Below are positions 1 to 9,419 of a DNA stretch of 37,589 nt, piece after piece (the stretch's first letter is position 1; each line of letters opens with the position of its first letter). Source of the DNA: Chthoniobacteraceae bacterium (GTDB lineage Bacteria > Verrucomicrobiota > Verrucomicrobiia > Chthoniobacterales > Chthoniobacteraceae); NCBI GenBank assembly GCA_947476045.1, contig CANJNZ010000044.1, positions 1 to 37,589 on the forward strand. The letters run 5' to 3'. The position numbers and the translations under genes were made by a program. Below the pieces are notes generated by a model. It did not search any database. It was given only the letters and a program-made list of their open reading frames with translations, and had not been told where the DNA came from.

Positions 1-23
1 AAAGAATGTAGCGGCCGGAGTTC

Positions 24-3000
24 ATGGGCCGGCATCGTCCACGGAGCCACTCCGAAATTCAAATGCGTGACATCCATTTTCATGCGCAACTCACGCAAAC
101 TTCGCTGCTAACAAAACACCGACCGCGCATCAACCGGACACCCGTGACTTTTTCCAATAAATTGCCGATCTATCAAGGCGGTCCATCCAATGGCTTTTTT
201 GGTGCGCTCAATCTGGTTGTGAGCGGCGGCACCAATGGCACATCCAACAAGATAGGCTTCACAGGCCAACCAACCGGCACCTACATGAGCAGGGCGGTCT
301 ATTTTGGCGGAAACGATTATGCCTATTACGATGCGGGTGGCTACGTCCGCGGCATCGACTACGGGAACGATGCCAATACCGCCACTACCGCAGGGGGAGC
401 CAGTGTCGCCAGCACGACCAACCTGAATGTCACAGGGAATATCACGGCCCAGGCGGACGGAACGAGTTTCAGCACAATCCGGCTCAACGGCTCGTCCAAC
501 TTCACTCTGGCTACCAGCGCAACCGTATCTGCTCGCAACGTGATTGACGGAGGCTTCGGCATTCTCAAGACAGGCGGTGGCACTTCCACGATCAGCGGAG
601 GCACCCTGTTGATGCCCAACGGCTACTATCAGAACGTTTCTGACGACGGAACTGCGAGCCTAGTCATCCGCGCAGATGGAACTGGGGATAATCTGATCAT
701 CAACACGAATCTGCTCAGCAGAACCTCCGCCACGGGAGCCCCGTCAGGCCTAACGGCGTGGGCCAACGCATTTCAAACGTGGGGCGCTGGCAGCGTGACC
801 CTGAATGGGAACAACACCATCAGTGGGGGAACTACCATCAATGGTGGAGGCACGCTGACACTGACTGCGCAAAACTACTTTGGAACTGCGGGTGGGTCAG
901 GGGAAATCGCCATCGGCAACTATTCCGCTGGCAACACGCTCAACATCACAGGCAGGGGCAAACTGGCCACCGGCAATGGTGGGACCGCCAACCTGAACAT
1001 TGGTCAGGGACTCTTCGGGAATAATGCACTGAATATTTCCGTGCCAGGGACTCCTGGCACCCCGACGATACGTGCTGGCACGAATAGCATGGGAAATACA
1101 ACTAGTGGCAACAGCATCAAGGTTTCCAACGGTTCGTATTTTGGGGAAAACGGGGGCGGCCTTAACATCGGCCTATCAGCCGGAGGCGACAGCAACAGCC
1201 TGACAATTACAGGCTCCAGCAGCCGGGTCCAACTCGATTTCAACAATGGCACGAGCCTCACTCTAGGCAGCATTGGCAGCAACAACACTGCAGTGGTTGA
1301 CAAGGGCGCTGTATTGCGAGTGTCCCGGTATTCTTCGGGTGGAGGCGGTGGAAGCAACAACTCACTTCTGGTAACCGGAGTGGGCACCGTATTCGCTTTC
1401 GCCGGGTCGCAAACCGGCCTGGCCATCGGATCCAGCGGCGGTTCTGGTAACTACGTGAGCGTCGAAAATGGGGCCATTCTGAATGGAGTCGGCGGCTCCC
1501 GCGGAGGCGAAGTGATGTCGATTGGATTCGGCGCCAATGCCAATAACAATTACCTCCGGGTCACGGGCACTGGGTCGCTAGTGAACCTCGCCTATTCCCC
1601 AGCGCCGTTTACAGTCAGTGGCGATGACGGTGTGAGTGTCGCTTCAAGTGGGAACCATATCGACGTATATAGTGGCGGTTTCCTCAACATGGTCCCGACC
1701 AGCGTCAGCACTTCCCTGTATGTGATGGGCACCAACTCGGCGCTCAATCTGGGCAACGGCACGGCCATCAGCACAATCAAGACGGGGGCAAGCACAGGTT
1801 TCACTGCGGGAATCGTAGTGTCTGACGCGTCGGATGCGGTGAACATCAACAGCGGTCGAATCATCGCGGGCGCGGCCGGTTCGCTCATTTCCGGTTCCGG
1901 CGGGGTAGTTCTCAACGGGCCAGCCTATATTTCCACGACTCAAACCAATTCCGCCATCTCGAGCGTGATCAGCGGCGGCAGTTCCAATAACCTGATCAAG
2001 GAAGGCACCGGGACGCTCATCCTATCGGCGGCAAACACCTACACGGGGGCGACCATTGTCGGCAACGGCACACTGGCCCTCGATTACACTGTCGTGGGCA
2101 GCAAGCTGGCCGATACCAGCACGCTGACATTGGGCGGCGGCACGCTGAACCTCACCAACGGGGCCAGTGCCCACACCGAAATTGTCGCCTCGACTGCGCT
2201 GAATGCGGGCCGCAGCGGTGTCACCCGCACCAGCGGCACCTCGGTCCTTAGCATGGGTGCGATCACGCCCGGGGTCGGTATCGTGAATTTCGGAGCGGGC
2301 TCCATCGCCACAACGAGCAGCACCAACGACGGGTCGGACAACAGTGGTATCCTCGGGCCGTGGGCTAGCGTGGCCGGCACCGGCTGGGCGGCCAATGACG
2401 GAAGCGGGAACATCGTGGCATGGACTGGCACTTATACCCAGGACACCGCTGGTGCGATCGCCGGTGTCGGCACCAACAATGTGAAAATGCTCAATGGAAC
2501 TGGCGCTTACTCCATCGCGGCGGCCACAACGATCAATACCCTGCTCAATACCGATGCAGCACCCTCCACTCTGGCCCTTGGCGGGAACAATCTAAACACC
2601 GGTGGCATCATGACCGCCACGGGAGCAGGAAGCCTGACCATTAACACCACTGGAGGCACCTTGAGCGCAGCCACTGCTGGCGCCAATCTGGTAATCAACG
2701 CCAACTCGGCGATAACGATAAATCCCGCTATCGTTGCCAACGGTTCGTCCGGCCTCGCTACGGCGGGCACGGTGACGCTCAATGGTGTGAACACCTATAC
2801 TGGGTCCACCGGCGTGGGAGGCACTTTGACCATCGGCGGTTCGGGCCAGCTCAACAGCGGTAGTTACGCAGGAGCGATCTCGATTGCAGCCGGCGGCGCT
2901 TTGGTGATGAACAGCTCTGCCAGCAATGTGCTCAGCGGAGTGGTCACTGGAGACGGTGCTATCACACAGTCCGGTGTCGGCACCACGACCCTGAGCAATG

Positions 3001-5351
3001 CTAACACCTACACCGGTGCGACCGTCGTCAACGCGGGCATTCTGAAAGCGGGTAACGCAACCGCGTTTGGCGGAGCCGCTACTGCTTCTCTGGTCTTTGG
3101 GGCTAGCAGCAGCGGGAAAGTCCAGTTGAATGGCAACGACATTTCCCTAGTGGGACTGAACACCAATGCCACCGTGGGCACACCGATCATTGAGAGCGGA
3201 TCCAGCACGCCCGGCACGGATACGCTTACCGTCTTAAGCCTGCGCGATACGACTAATCCTCACTCTGCTACTTCGGGAACTATTGGCTTGGTCAGCTATG
3301 TGAACAACACCTACAGCGGTATCTTGCAGGACGGCGGCACCCGCAAGCTTGCGCTGGTCAAGAACGGTGTCGGCACACTCACCCTCGGTGGAACAAACAC
3401 TTACTCCGGCGGCACCGTCATCAACGGCGGGACGATCGCCGTCGCCAACCAGGCGTGCTTCGGCAGCGGGACGGTTACGTTAAACAGCGGCACCGTTTTC
3501 CAGCAGACGAACTTCGTAACCAATGACGGCAGCACGAGTGCTGGAGCGATCACCAATCCGATTATTCTGGGCAGCGGCGACGCGGATAGCACCGGGGAAG
3601 TAAAGATCGTCCTCGGCACCTCTTCAAAGCCCATCTGGCTGAACGGAGGTATCTCGGGTGATGGACGGTTCCGGCTCGTCATGGATGCCACTACTGGCGG
3701 CAATACCGGTATACTGACCCTGAGCGGAGCCAACACTTTCACTGGGGGTATTATCCAAACTGCCAGCTCATTCAATCCAGGCTCGAATAACGTCAATAAC
3801 ATTTATCCTTCGGTGCAAATTGATAATGTCGCGTCCCTTGGCACAGGAATGTTCCGTGCGCAAATTAACAATGGCGTAGTGAATACCGGCGCAGGCTTCC
3901 TGAGGTCGATTGCCGATCTATCCGCCGGTGTCGCCAATGCGTTCGACATTACCGCCGGCGCACGGCTAGTTGTGGATGGCACCTCTCCAAATCACATTAA
4001 TCTGACGGGCGTGGTTTCCGGAGGTGGCAATCTGGTGAAGACTGGAACAAACACGCTGACGCTCGGCGGCGCCAACAACTTCAGCGGCACAACCACGGTA
4101 AACGCTAGCGGCGGCACGTTGCAATTTGCGAAGAGAGGTTCGCTTTATAACGCCATCACGGCGAGCTGGAACAAGACGAAAATGACCGTGGGAAGCGGCA
4201 GCACGCTGGCGTTCAATGTGGGCGGCTCAGGGGAGTTTGATACGACCGATGTAACCACGTTGCTCACCGGCCTAACGGGAGCGCTCACCAGTAACGGTAT
4301 GCTGGCTGGTTCGACCATCGGCTTTGATACCACCAACGCTTCCGGAGGGACATTCACCGTCGCAGACGCAATTGTGAATACGACTGGCACTGGCGGCGGC
4401 ACATTGGGCCTTATCAAGAAAGGCACAGGCACACTCATTCTATCGAACACAAACAGCTATACCGGCGCAACCACGATCAGCGGGGGAACACTGCAACTTG
4501 GCGACGGAAGCACCACGGGTTCGATTTCTTCAACCAGCACACTGACGAACAATGGCACCCTCGCCATCAACCGCTCCAACACTGCCACACAGGGCACGGA
4601 CTTTGGCCTGATCAGCGGCGGCACAGGTGGATTCACCCAAGTCGGAAGCGGCACCACCATCCTCGGTCTAGCCAACACCTATAACGGGGCAACGACCGTG
4701 AACGCGGGCACTTTGAACATCACCGGCAGCATTACAGGAAGCGCGACAACTGTGAACGCGGGCATCTTGAATGTGAGCGGTGCAATCAATAATGGCACGA
4801 CGCTTCTGACTGGAGGCACGTTAAATGTGTCGGGTTCAATCTCCGGCACAACAACCTTGAACGGCGGCACTTTCACCGTCGCCGACAATGTCATTTTAGG
4901 AGCTTTGGTCGTCAATGGCGTGACTTTATCTCCGGCTGGCAATGCAACCGGCGCGCTGAGCACCGGCACACTGTCATTCAACGCTGGCAGCACCTTTCAA
5001 TTTCAAATCGACTCTACGACGCCTGCGCTCGACTTGATCAGTATCACTGGGAATCTGAATATCGCGGCTGGAGCGGTGATGAATGTCAGCGATTTAGGAG
5101 CGACGGTATTGAATGAGGGTCTGTCGACTCCGATCATGACCTACAGCGGTGGCTGGTTTGGCACAGCGTTTGATGGAAGGCCTGACGACAGCATCTTCAC
5201 AATCGGGCTGAACACGTATCAAATTTCCTACAATGGTGTGGATGGAAATACAAAAGAGGTCACATTGACCGTGGTGCCTGAGCCCGGAGTGGCGGTATCC
5301 CTGCTCGGTGGCCTCGGCCTGCTCCTCGGCGTGCGCCGTCGCAGGGCTTGA
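24..5351 (+). CDS. Autotransporter-associated beta-strand-repeat protein with PEP-CTERM anchor; 5' end possibly damaged
   Basis: Predicted very large surface or secreted protein (1775 aa from the ATG at 24). Most of it is Gly/Thr/Ser/Asn-rich beta-solenoid sequence with recurring autotransporter-associated units of the form GTGTLxLSxxNTYTGxTxVxxGTL, visible near residues 660-690, 930-950, 985-1005, 1120-1140, 1230-1245, 1340-1360, 1470-1490 and 1550-1570. The C-terminus is a PEP-CTERM sorting signal: VPEP, a hydrophobic stretch, then an RRRR cluster, which in known systems is processed by an exosortase. The N-terminus is odd. It has no hydrophobic signal peptide, and the first ~50 residues are basic and unlike the family, whereas from about residue 50 the sequence resembles the interior of such proteins. 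An in-frame TAG at 9-11 prevents simple upstream extension. The 5' part may therefore be lost or frameshifted. The C-terminal assignment is firm; the start is not. Confidence 0.85.
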   Translation: MGRHRPRSHSEIQMRDIHFHAQLTQTSLLTKHRPRINRTPVTFSNKLPIYQGGPSNGFFGALNLVVSGGTNGTSNKIGFTGQPTGTYMSRAVYFGGNDYAYYDAGGYVRGIDYGNDANTATTAGGASVASTTNLNVTGNITAQADGTSFSTIRLNGSSNFTLATSATVSARNVIDGGFGILKTGGGTSTISGGTLLMPNGYYQNVSDDGTASLVIRADGTGDNLIINTNLLSRTSATGAPSGLTAWANAFQTWGAGSVTLNGNNTISGGTTINGGGTLTLTAQNYFGTAGGSGEIAIGNYSAGNTLNITGRGKLATGNGGTANLNIGQGLFGNNALNISVPGTPGTPTIRAGTNSMGNTTSGNSIKVSNGSYFGENGGGLNIGLSAGGDSNSLTITGSSSRVQLDFNNGTSLTLGSIGSNNTAVVDKGAVLRVSRYSSGGGGGSNNSLLVTGVGTVFAFAGSQTGLAIGSSGGSGNYVSVENGAILNGVGGSRGGEVMSIGFGANANNNYLRVTGTGSLVNLAYSPAPFTVSGDDGVSVASSGNHIDVYSGGFLNMVPTSVSTSLYVMGTNSALNLGNGTAISTIKTGASTGFTAGIVVSDASDAVNINSGRIIAGAAGSLISGSGGVVLNGPAYISTTQTNSAISSVISGGSSNNLIKEGTGTLILSAANTYTGATIVGNGTLALDYTVVGSKLADTSTLTLGGGTLNLTNGASAHTEIVASTALNAGRSGVTRTSGTSVLSMGAITPGVGIVNFGAGSIATTSSTNDGSDNSGILGPWASVAGTGWAANDGSGNIVAWTGTYTQDTAGAIAGVGTNNVKMLNGTGAYSIAAATTINTLLNTDAAPSTLALGGNNLNTGGIMTATGAGSLTINTTGGTLSAATAGANLVINANSAITINPAIVANGSSGLATAGTVTLNGVNTYTGSTGVGGTLTIGGSGQLNSGSYAGAISIAAGGALVMNSSASNVLSGVVTGDGAITQSGVGTTTLSNANTYTGATVVNAGILKAGNATAFGGAATASLVFGASSSGKVQLNGNDISLVGLNTNATVGTPIIESGSSTPGTDTLTVLSLRDTTNPHSATSGTIGLVSYVNNTYSGILQDGGTRKLALVKNGVGTLTLGGTNTYSGGTVINGGTIAVANQACFGSGTVTLNSGTVFQQTNFVTNDGSTSAGAITNPIILGSGDADSTGEVKIVLGTSSKPIWLNGGISGDGRFRLVMDATTGGNTGILTLSGANTFTGGIIQTASSFNPGSNNVNNIYPSVQIDNVASLGTGMFRAQINNGVVNTGAGFLRSIADLSAGVANAFDITAGARLVVDGTSPNHINLTGVVSGGGNLVKTGTNTLTLGGANNFSGTTTVNASGGTLQFAKRGSLYNAITASWNKTKMTVGSGSTLAFNVGGSGEFDTTDVTTLLTGLTGALTSNGMLAGSTIGFDTTNASGGTFTVADAIVNTTGTGGGTLGLIKKGTGTLILSNTNSYTGATTISGGTLQLGDGSTTGSISSTSTLTNNGTLAINRSNTATQGTDFGLISGGTGGFTQVGSGTTILGLANTYNGATTVNAGTLNITGSITGSATTVNAGILNVSGAINNGTTLLTGGTLNVSGSISGTTTLNGGTFTVADNVILGALVVNGVTLSPAGNATGALSTGTLSFNAGSTFQFQIDSTTPALDLISITGNLNIAAGAVMNVSDLGATVLNEGLSTPIMTYSGGWFGTAFDGRPDDSIFTIGLNTYQISYNGVDGNTKEVTLTVVPEPGVAVSLLGGLGLLLGVRRRRA

Positions 5352-5445
5352 GCTACACGTTTCTTCCCTTGCTCATATCACCCGCCACTCCCACGGGTTG
5401 AAAAAGAGCATTGAGTGATTGGGCGGTTGCGGCTCTTTTCTACGG

Positions 5446-6231
5446 ATGATGTGGCCCCGTTGGCTGTTTGCGCTTGTTGCTTTGTTTTTTGTTGCTGGAT
5501 GCAACCGCTCGGGTGCGGACTTTTTCATCGTGGCTGGAAATGCGAAGGATTTGACGGTCGGCTCGAAGGTAATGTGGCGTGGGGAAGTGGTGGGCGAGGT
5601 GGTGGCGGTGGAGCCGCAGGGCAAGGCGGTGCGCATCGGCGCGACGTTGCGAGAGACTTTCCGCGAACGGCTGCGTGCGGATTTGCGCGCCGCGCCGGTG
5701 GAGAGTGCGTTGCACGGCAAGCGCCCGGTGCTGGAGCTTTACGGCGGCGAAAACCAGAAGGCTCCGAAAATCCATCGCGGGCAGCAGGTGGCGACGGCGG
5801 GAGGGGGCGATTCGCTGACTGCCGGTTCGTGGCTCTCGCGGGACAATCTTTTCATCGCAGGCGGAATCGTGGGCGTGGTGCTGCTGTTTTTCGTGGTGCG
5901 CGGGATCATCAAGGTGCTGACGTTTTTGCTCACCATCGCGATTTGCGCGGCGGTGCTGTGGTTCACGCGCGACCGCTGGATGCAATACGGGCACGACTTC
6001 GCGGGGCCGGAGTTTGAGGCGAAGCTGAGCCGTCTCGCGGAGCAGGCGATTCATTCACCAGCCGCTGCGGAGGCATGGAGCGCCATCCAGCGCCAGCTCG
6101 CGGGCCTTGGGGAAAAGTCTGCCGATGCGGTGAAGCAGAAACTTTCGGCGAAGGCAGAGGACCTGCACAAAAAAGGCGACGACACCGCCGCCGATGAGCT
6201 GTCGCACCTCCGCGAGCGTGTAGGCAAATGA
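5446..6231 (+). CDS. MCE/MlaD-domain-like membrane lipoprotein
   Basis: 261 aa. I chose the ATG at 5446 because it gives a clean lipoprotein signal peptide ending in lipobox VAGC (Cys19); upstream TTG or GTG starts only add residues before it. After the signal, residues ~23-90 resemble one MCE/MlaD domain (LTVGSKVMWRGEVVGEVVAV), a fold used in lipid-transport periplasmic proteins. Two hydrophobic segments follow at ~138-180, then an Ala/Lys-rich helical tail. A lipobox combined with later membrane helices suggests inner-membrane attachment, with the C-terminal tail on one side of the membrane. No mlaE or mlaF partner lies nearby, so a role in lipid trafficking is only inferred from the domain. 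The stop overlaps nothing functional, although an ATG at 6228 overlaps it. Confidence 0.65.
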   Translation: MMWPRWLFALVALFFVAGCNRSGADFFIVAGNAKDLTVGSKVMWRGEVVGEVVAVEPQGKAVRIGATLRETFRERLRADLRAAPVESALHGKRPVLELYGGENQKAPKIHRGQQVATAGGGDSLTAGSWLSRDNLFIAGGIVGVVLLFFVVRGIIKVLTFLLTIAICAAVLWFTRDRWMQYGHDFAGPEFEAKLSRLAEQAIHSPAAAEAWSAIQRQLAGLGEKSADAVKQKLSAKAEDLHKKGDDTAADELSHLRERVGK

Positions 6232-6284
6232 GTGGGCTTCCGCGCAGTGTTCACATTTTATCCAACAAGCTCTTGAGCCTGAGC

Positions 6285-6313
6285 GCTCGGAATGAGTATT
6301 ACTCATTCCGAGC
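6285..6313. promoter_or_regulatory. Perfect 13-bp inverted repeat directly before a start codon
   Basis: GCTCGGAATGAGT (6285-6297) is followed by a 3-nt spacer and then its exact reverse complement (6301-6313). One base later comes the ATG at 6315. There is no T-run, so it is not a classical terminator. It could be an operator, an RNA hairpin occluding the ribosome site, or a dispersed palindromic repeat. The structure is seen directly; its role is inferred. Confidence 0.6.
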
Positions 6314-6314
6314 T

Positions 6315-7544
6315 ATGCGCCTTCCCAAAATATCCCTCATTCTCTCCACGATGTTCGTCGCCGCCTTCGCCACGGCCGCTGATGATGCGAAACTCCGGAC
6401 CGTTCATTCGCAGCCGAGCTTTGTGATTGCGACGAAGGAAGTGGAGCTCACCGTGACCAAACTCGGCGGGAACATGGGGCCGGTGACTTTTTTTCGCGAC
6501 AGCGCCCAGCCGGTGCAGCCCTACTATGTCAGCCCGTGGCAGGACGAAAAGCCGGTGAAGATGCCGGCGCCGGTGCTGGTGACGATACGCGGAGATTTTT
6601 TCTGCATACCTTTCGGCGGAAACTCCGACGTGGTCGCCGGGGAAAAACATCCGCCGCATGGCGAGGTTGCGAGCGATTCGTGGAAGTTTGTCGGGACGAA
6701 GAAGGCCGGCGATGTGACGACGCTCACGCTGGCGATGGATACGAAGGTTCGCAAGGGCCGCGTGACGAAGGAACTCTCGCTCGTCGTGGGGCAGAATGTG
6801 GTTTATTCGCGGCAAACGATTGATGGTTTCGCGGGTCGCGTGCCGCTCGGGCATCACGCCATCATGGCGATGCCGGAGAAGGAGGGCACCGTGCGGATTG
6901 CGACGAGCGCGTTTCGTTTCGGGATGACGTGCCCGTCGCTCTTCAGCGATCCAAAAAATCGCGAGTATCAGGCGCTGCAACCCGGTGCGAAATGGACGGA
7001 TCTCACGAAAGTCCCCGCAGCATGGAAGGACGCGCCGGACGCCGATCTTACGAAGCTCCCCGGTCGCTACGGTTACGCGGATCTCGTTCAGCTTGCGAAT
7101 GAGCCTTGGGAGAAAACCAACGGCCCTGCCTGGACAACGGCGACGTTTGCCGATGGTGGTTACGTGTGGTTTGCGCTGAAAGATCCGGCTGTGCTGCGGA
7201 GCACGGTTTTGTGGATGGAGAATCATGGCCGGCATGCGCATCCGTGGAATGGACGAAACAACTGTCTTGGGCTGGAGGATGTGAGCGCGTTTTTTGCGGG
7301 CGGCCTCGATCCTTCTATGAAGGAAAATGTGCTGACGAAGGAAGGTCTCGAAACGTCCGTCGAACTCAGCGCCGACAAGCCGACGTCTGTGAATTACATT
7401 CAAGGCGTGGTGAAGGTGCCGGAGGGATTTGAGAACGTGAAGACGCTCGAATTTGCACCGGGTGAAGTGACCTTTGTCTCGACTACTGGAAAGCGCGTCA
7501 CTGCTCCTGTGCGCCACGAATTTCTCAAGAGCGGCAAGCTCTAA
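6315..7544 (+). CDS. Secreted protein, possibly galactose-mutarotase/aldose-epimerase-like
   Basis: 409 aa. The ATG at 6315 yields a good Sec signal peptide (MRLPKISLILSTMFVAAFATAA), so an in-frame ATG at 6228 that would place 29 odd residues before it is rejected. The mature protein is rich in beta-strand sequence. It carries motifs reminiscent of the galactose-mutarotase-like fold (DFFCIPFGGN near residue 100, a His-rich HPPHGE just after, and NHGRHAHPWNGRNN near 305). I cannot assign a confident family; the mutarotase idea rests on these weak resemblances and on its place at the head of a sugar ABC transporter operon. Predicted to act outside the cytoplasm. A perfect palindrome sits immediately upstream of the start. 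Confidence 0.6.
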   Translation: MRLPKISLILSTMFVAAFATAADDAKLRTVHSQPSFVIATKEVELTVTKLGGNMGPVTFFRDSAQPVQPYYVSPWQDEKPVKMPAPVLVTIRGDFFCIPFGGNSDVVAGEKHPPHGEVASDSWKFVGTKKAGDVTTLTLAMDTKVRKGRVTKELSLVVGQNVVYSRQTIDGFAGRVPLGHHAIMAMPEKEGTVRIATSAFRFGMTCPSLFSDPKNREYQALQPGAKWTDLTKVPAAWKDAPDADLTKLPGRYGYADLVQLANEPWEKTNGPAWTTATFADGGYVWFALKDPAVLRSTVLWMENHGRHAHPWNGRNNCLGLEDVSAFFAGGLDPSMKENVLTKEGLETSVELSADKPTSVNYIQGVVKVPEGFENVKTLEFAPGEVTFVSTTGKRVTAPVRHEFLKSGKL

Positions 7545-7573
7545 AATCACATCCATCCATCTATCCAAAACAT

Positions 7574-8551
7574 ATGAAATACACACTACCCGCCCTCATC
7601 GCCTGCGTCCTCGGACTGTTCACTTCCTGTGACAAGCCCGCCGCCACCTCCGATTCAAAAACACCCGAGAGCAAAGCCAAAGGCACCATCGGTGTCTCGC
7701 TCGTCACGCTCGATAATCCTTTCTTCAAGGTGATCGGCGACAACATCACGGCGGAGGGAAAGAAACACGGCTACGAAACCGTCGTCCTCAGTTGCGACAA
7801 TGACCCGGCCATCCAGGGCAATCAGGTGAAGGATTTCATCGTGAAAAAAGTCCGGGCGATTGTGCTGAGTCCGCGTAATTCCAAGGCGATCATCCCGGTG
7901 ATTCAGGAGGCCAATGCAGCGGGCATCCCGGTTTTCACCGTGGACATTCCGTGCAATGAGCCCGGTGTGAAAATCGTGACGCAGGTGGCGACGGATAATT
8001 TCGCCGGAGGCAAGGAGGCGGGGAAGGCGATGATCGAGGCGCTCGGCGAGGCGGGCGGGAAAATCGGCATCCTCAGTGTGAAAGGTTCGGAGGCTTGCGA
8101 GTTGCGTGTGAAAGGATTCCGGGAGGTGATTGACGGACACAATGCGAGCAGCAAGGCGAAGATTGAAATCATGTCGGAGCTGCCCTGCGGCGGTGGCGCG
8201 AAGGACGCGGGCTACAAATCCATGGAGGATATGTTGCAGGCACATTCGGATTTGCGCGGCCTTTTCGCGATCAATGATCCGGCTGCGCTCGGCGCACGCG
8301 CTGCGTTGGAAAAAGCGGGCAAGGCGGAGCAGGTCGTTATCGTGGGATTCGACGGCCAGCCGGAGGGCAAGCAGGCGATCAAGGAGGGGAAAATTTACGC
8401 CGACCCGATCCAGTTTCCGGCGCTCATGGGCGTCAAAATTGTGGATTCCATCGTGCGCCACTCGAAGGGCGAGACGCTGCCGCCGCAGATGCTCATTCCC
8501 ACCAGCCTCTATCGCAAGGCCGACGGTCTGAAGGATCCGGAGCTCAAGTAG
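7574..8551 (+). CDS. Sugar ABC transporter substrate-binding lipoprotein (RbsB/FrcB-like)
   Basis: 325 aa. Signal peptide with a lipobox-like FTSC (Cys19), a Ser/Thr/Lys linker, then a type 1 periplasmic-binding-protein fold starting at GTIGVSLVTLDNPFFKVIGD. Family hallmarks include the first-lobe strand-helix pattern, DNDPAIQGNQVKDFI, the AIVLSPRNSKAIIPVI stretch, AGIPVFTVD and, in the second lobe, GLFAINDPAALGARAALEKAG and VVIVGFDGQPEG. These belong to the ribose/fructose/inositol class of binding proteins, which deliver a monosaccharide or polyol to a CUT2-type importer. The ligand cannot be read from sequence. ATPase and permease genes of the same class follow downstream, separated by aroE-like DNA. 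The ATG at 7574 follows the upstream stop by 29 nt. Confidence 0.9.
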   Translation: MKYTLPALIACVLGLFTSCDKPAATSDSKTPESKAKGTIGVSLVTLDNPFFKVIGDNITAEGKKHGYETVVLSCDNDPAIQGNQVKDFIVKKVRAIVLSPRNSKAIIPVIQEANAAGIPVFTVDIPCNEPGVKIVTQVATDNFAGGKEAGKAMIEALGEAGGKIGILSVKGSEACELRVKGFREVIDGHNASSKAKIEIMSELPCGGGAKDAGYKSMEDMLQAHSDLRGLFAINDPAALGARAALEKAGKAEQVVIVGFDGQPEGKQAIKEGKIYADPIQFPALMGVKIVDSIVRHSKGETLPPQMLIPTSLYRKADGLKDPELK

Positions 8552-8567
8552 CCGCCTGCGCTGACAC

Positions 8568-9419
8568 ATGAGCGAAGGAAAATTTCTCCACGAGCTGACC
8601 GGCTCGATGTCACAGGGCGCGGCGGGCAATCCCACCGTGGCGATGATCGAGGCTGCGTTCGCACACCACGGTCTGCACTGGCGTTACATCAATATGGAAG
8701 TAACGCCCGAGGATCTCGGTGCTGCTGTGCGTGGTGCGAAGGCGATGGGCTTTCGCGGTTTCAATTGCAGCCTGCCACACAAGGTCACGGTGATTCCTCA
8801 TCTCGACGGACTCGGCGAATCCGCCGCAGTGATGGGCGCGGTGAATTGCGTCGTGAGACGCGGCGAGAAATTCATCGGTGAGAATACCGACGGCAAAGGC
8901 TTTTTGAAGTCGCTCGCATCGCTCGTTGATCCGAAAGGGAAGTCCGTCGTGCTTTTCGGCGCTGGCGGCGCGGCGCGCGCCATCGCGGTGGAACTCGGTC
9001 TCGCCGGTGTGAAGCGCATCATCATTGTGAATCGTTCCGAGGCGCGCGGTGCGGAACTCGTGGCGTTGCTGCGCGACAAACTGAAACTCGATGCACAACT
9101 CGTCGTGTGGCGCGGCGACTACTCAGTGCCCGCTGGAACGGACATCGTGATCAACGGCACTTCGATTGGTCTTTACGCACCCGACGAACGACTCGCGCTC
9201 GACTTGAACTCGCTCAAGCCCGGCATGGTCGTGGCGGATGTCGTTTTCAATCCCGTCCGCACGCGCCTGCTCGAAGATGCCGCTGCACGAGGCTGCCGCG
9301 CGCTCGACGGACTCGGGATGCTCGTGAATCAGGGCATTGTCGGTGTGCAATACTGGACGGGCATCGAGCCGAACGCCGTGGTGATGCGAAAAGCCCTCGA
9401 AACCGCGATGGGTGTATGA
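8568..9419 (+). CDS. Shikimate dehydrogenase family protein (AroE-like)
   Basis: 283 aa, normal AroE length. Family motifs appear in order: a divergent substrate loop near residue 13 (GSMSQGAAGNP), NCSLPHK with the catalytic Lys72, ENTDGKG with the catalytic Asp108, the Rossmann motif GAGGAA at 131-136, VNRS after the second strand, NGTSIGL, ADVVFNPVRTRLL and GLGMLVNQG. These fit NAD(P)H-dependent reduction of 3-dehydroshikimate or a related polyol acid. The substrate loop and NCSLPHK differ from the usual SxS and NVTxPHK, so the enzyme may be a YdiB- or quinate-like variant. It lies between the sugar-binding-protein gene and its ATPase, and its stop overlaps the ATPase start (ATGA at 9416). 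That placement suggests a catabolic substrate, while the aroA/tyrA locus elsewhere does not contain it. Confidence 0.85.
   Translation: MSEGKFLHELTGSMSQGAAGNPTVAMIEAAFAHHGLHWRYINMEVTPEDLGAAVRGAKAMGFRGFNCSLPHKVTVIPHLDGLGESAAVMGAVNCVVRRGEKFIGENTDGKGFLKSLASLVDPKGKSVVLFGAGGAARAIAVELGLAGVKRIIIVNRSEARGAELVALLRDKLKLDAQLVVWRGDYSVPAGTDIVINGTSIGLYAPDERLALDLNSLKPGMVVADVVFNPVRTRLLEDAAARGCRALDGLGMLVNQGIVGVQYWTGIEPNAVVMRKALETAMGV

Noticed and set aside
9107-9415. Long N-terminal extension of the sugar ATPase
   Set aside because: It is the shadow of the aroE-like gene in another frame; the ATGA overlap at 9416 gives the natural start.
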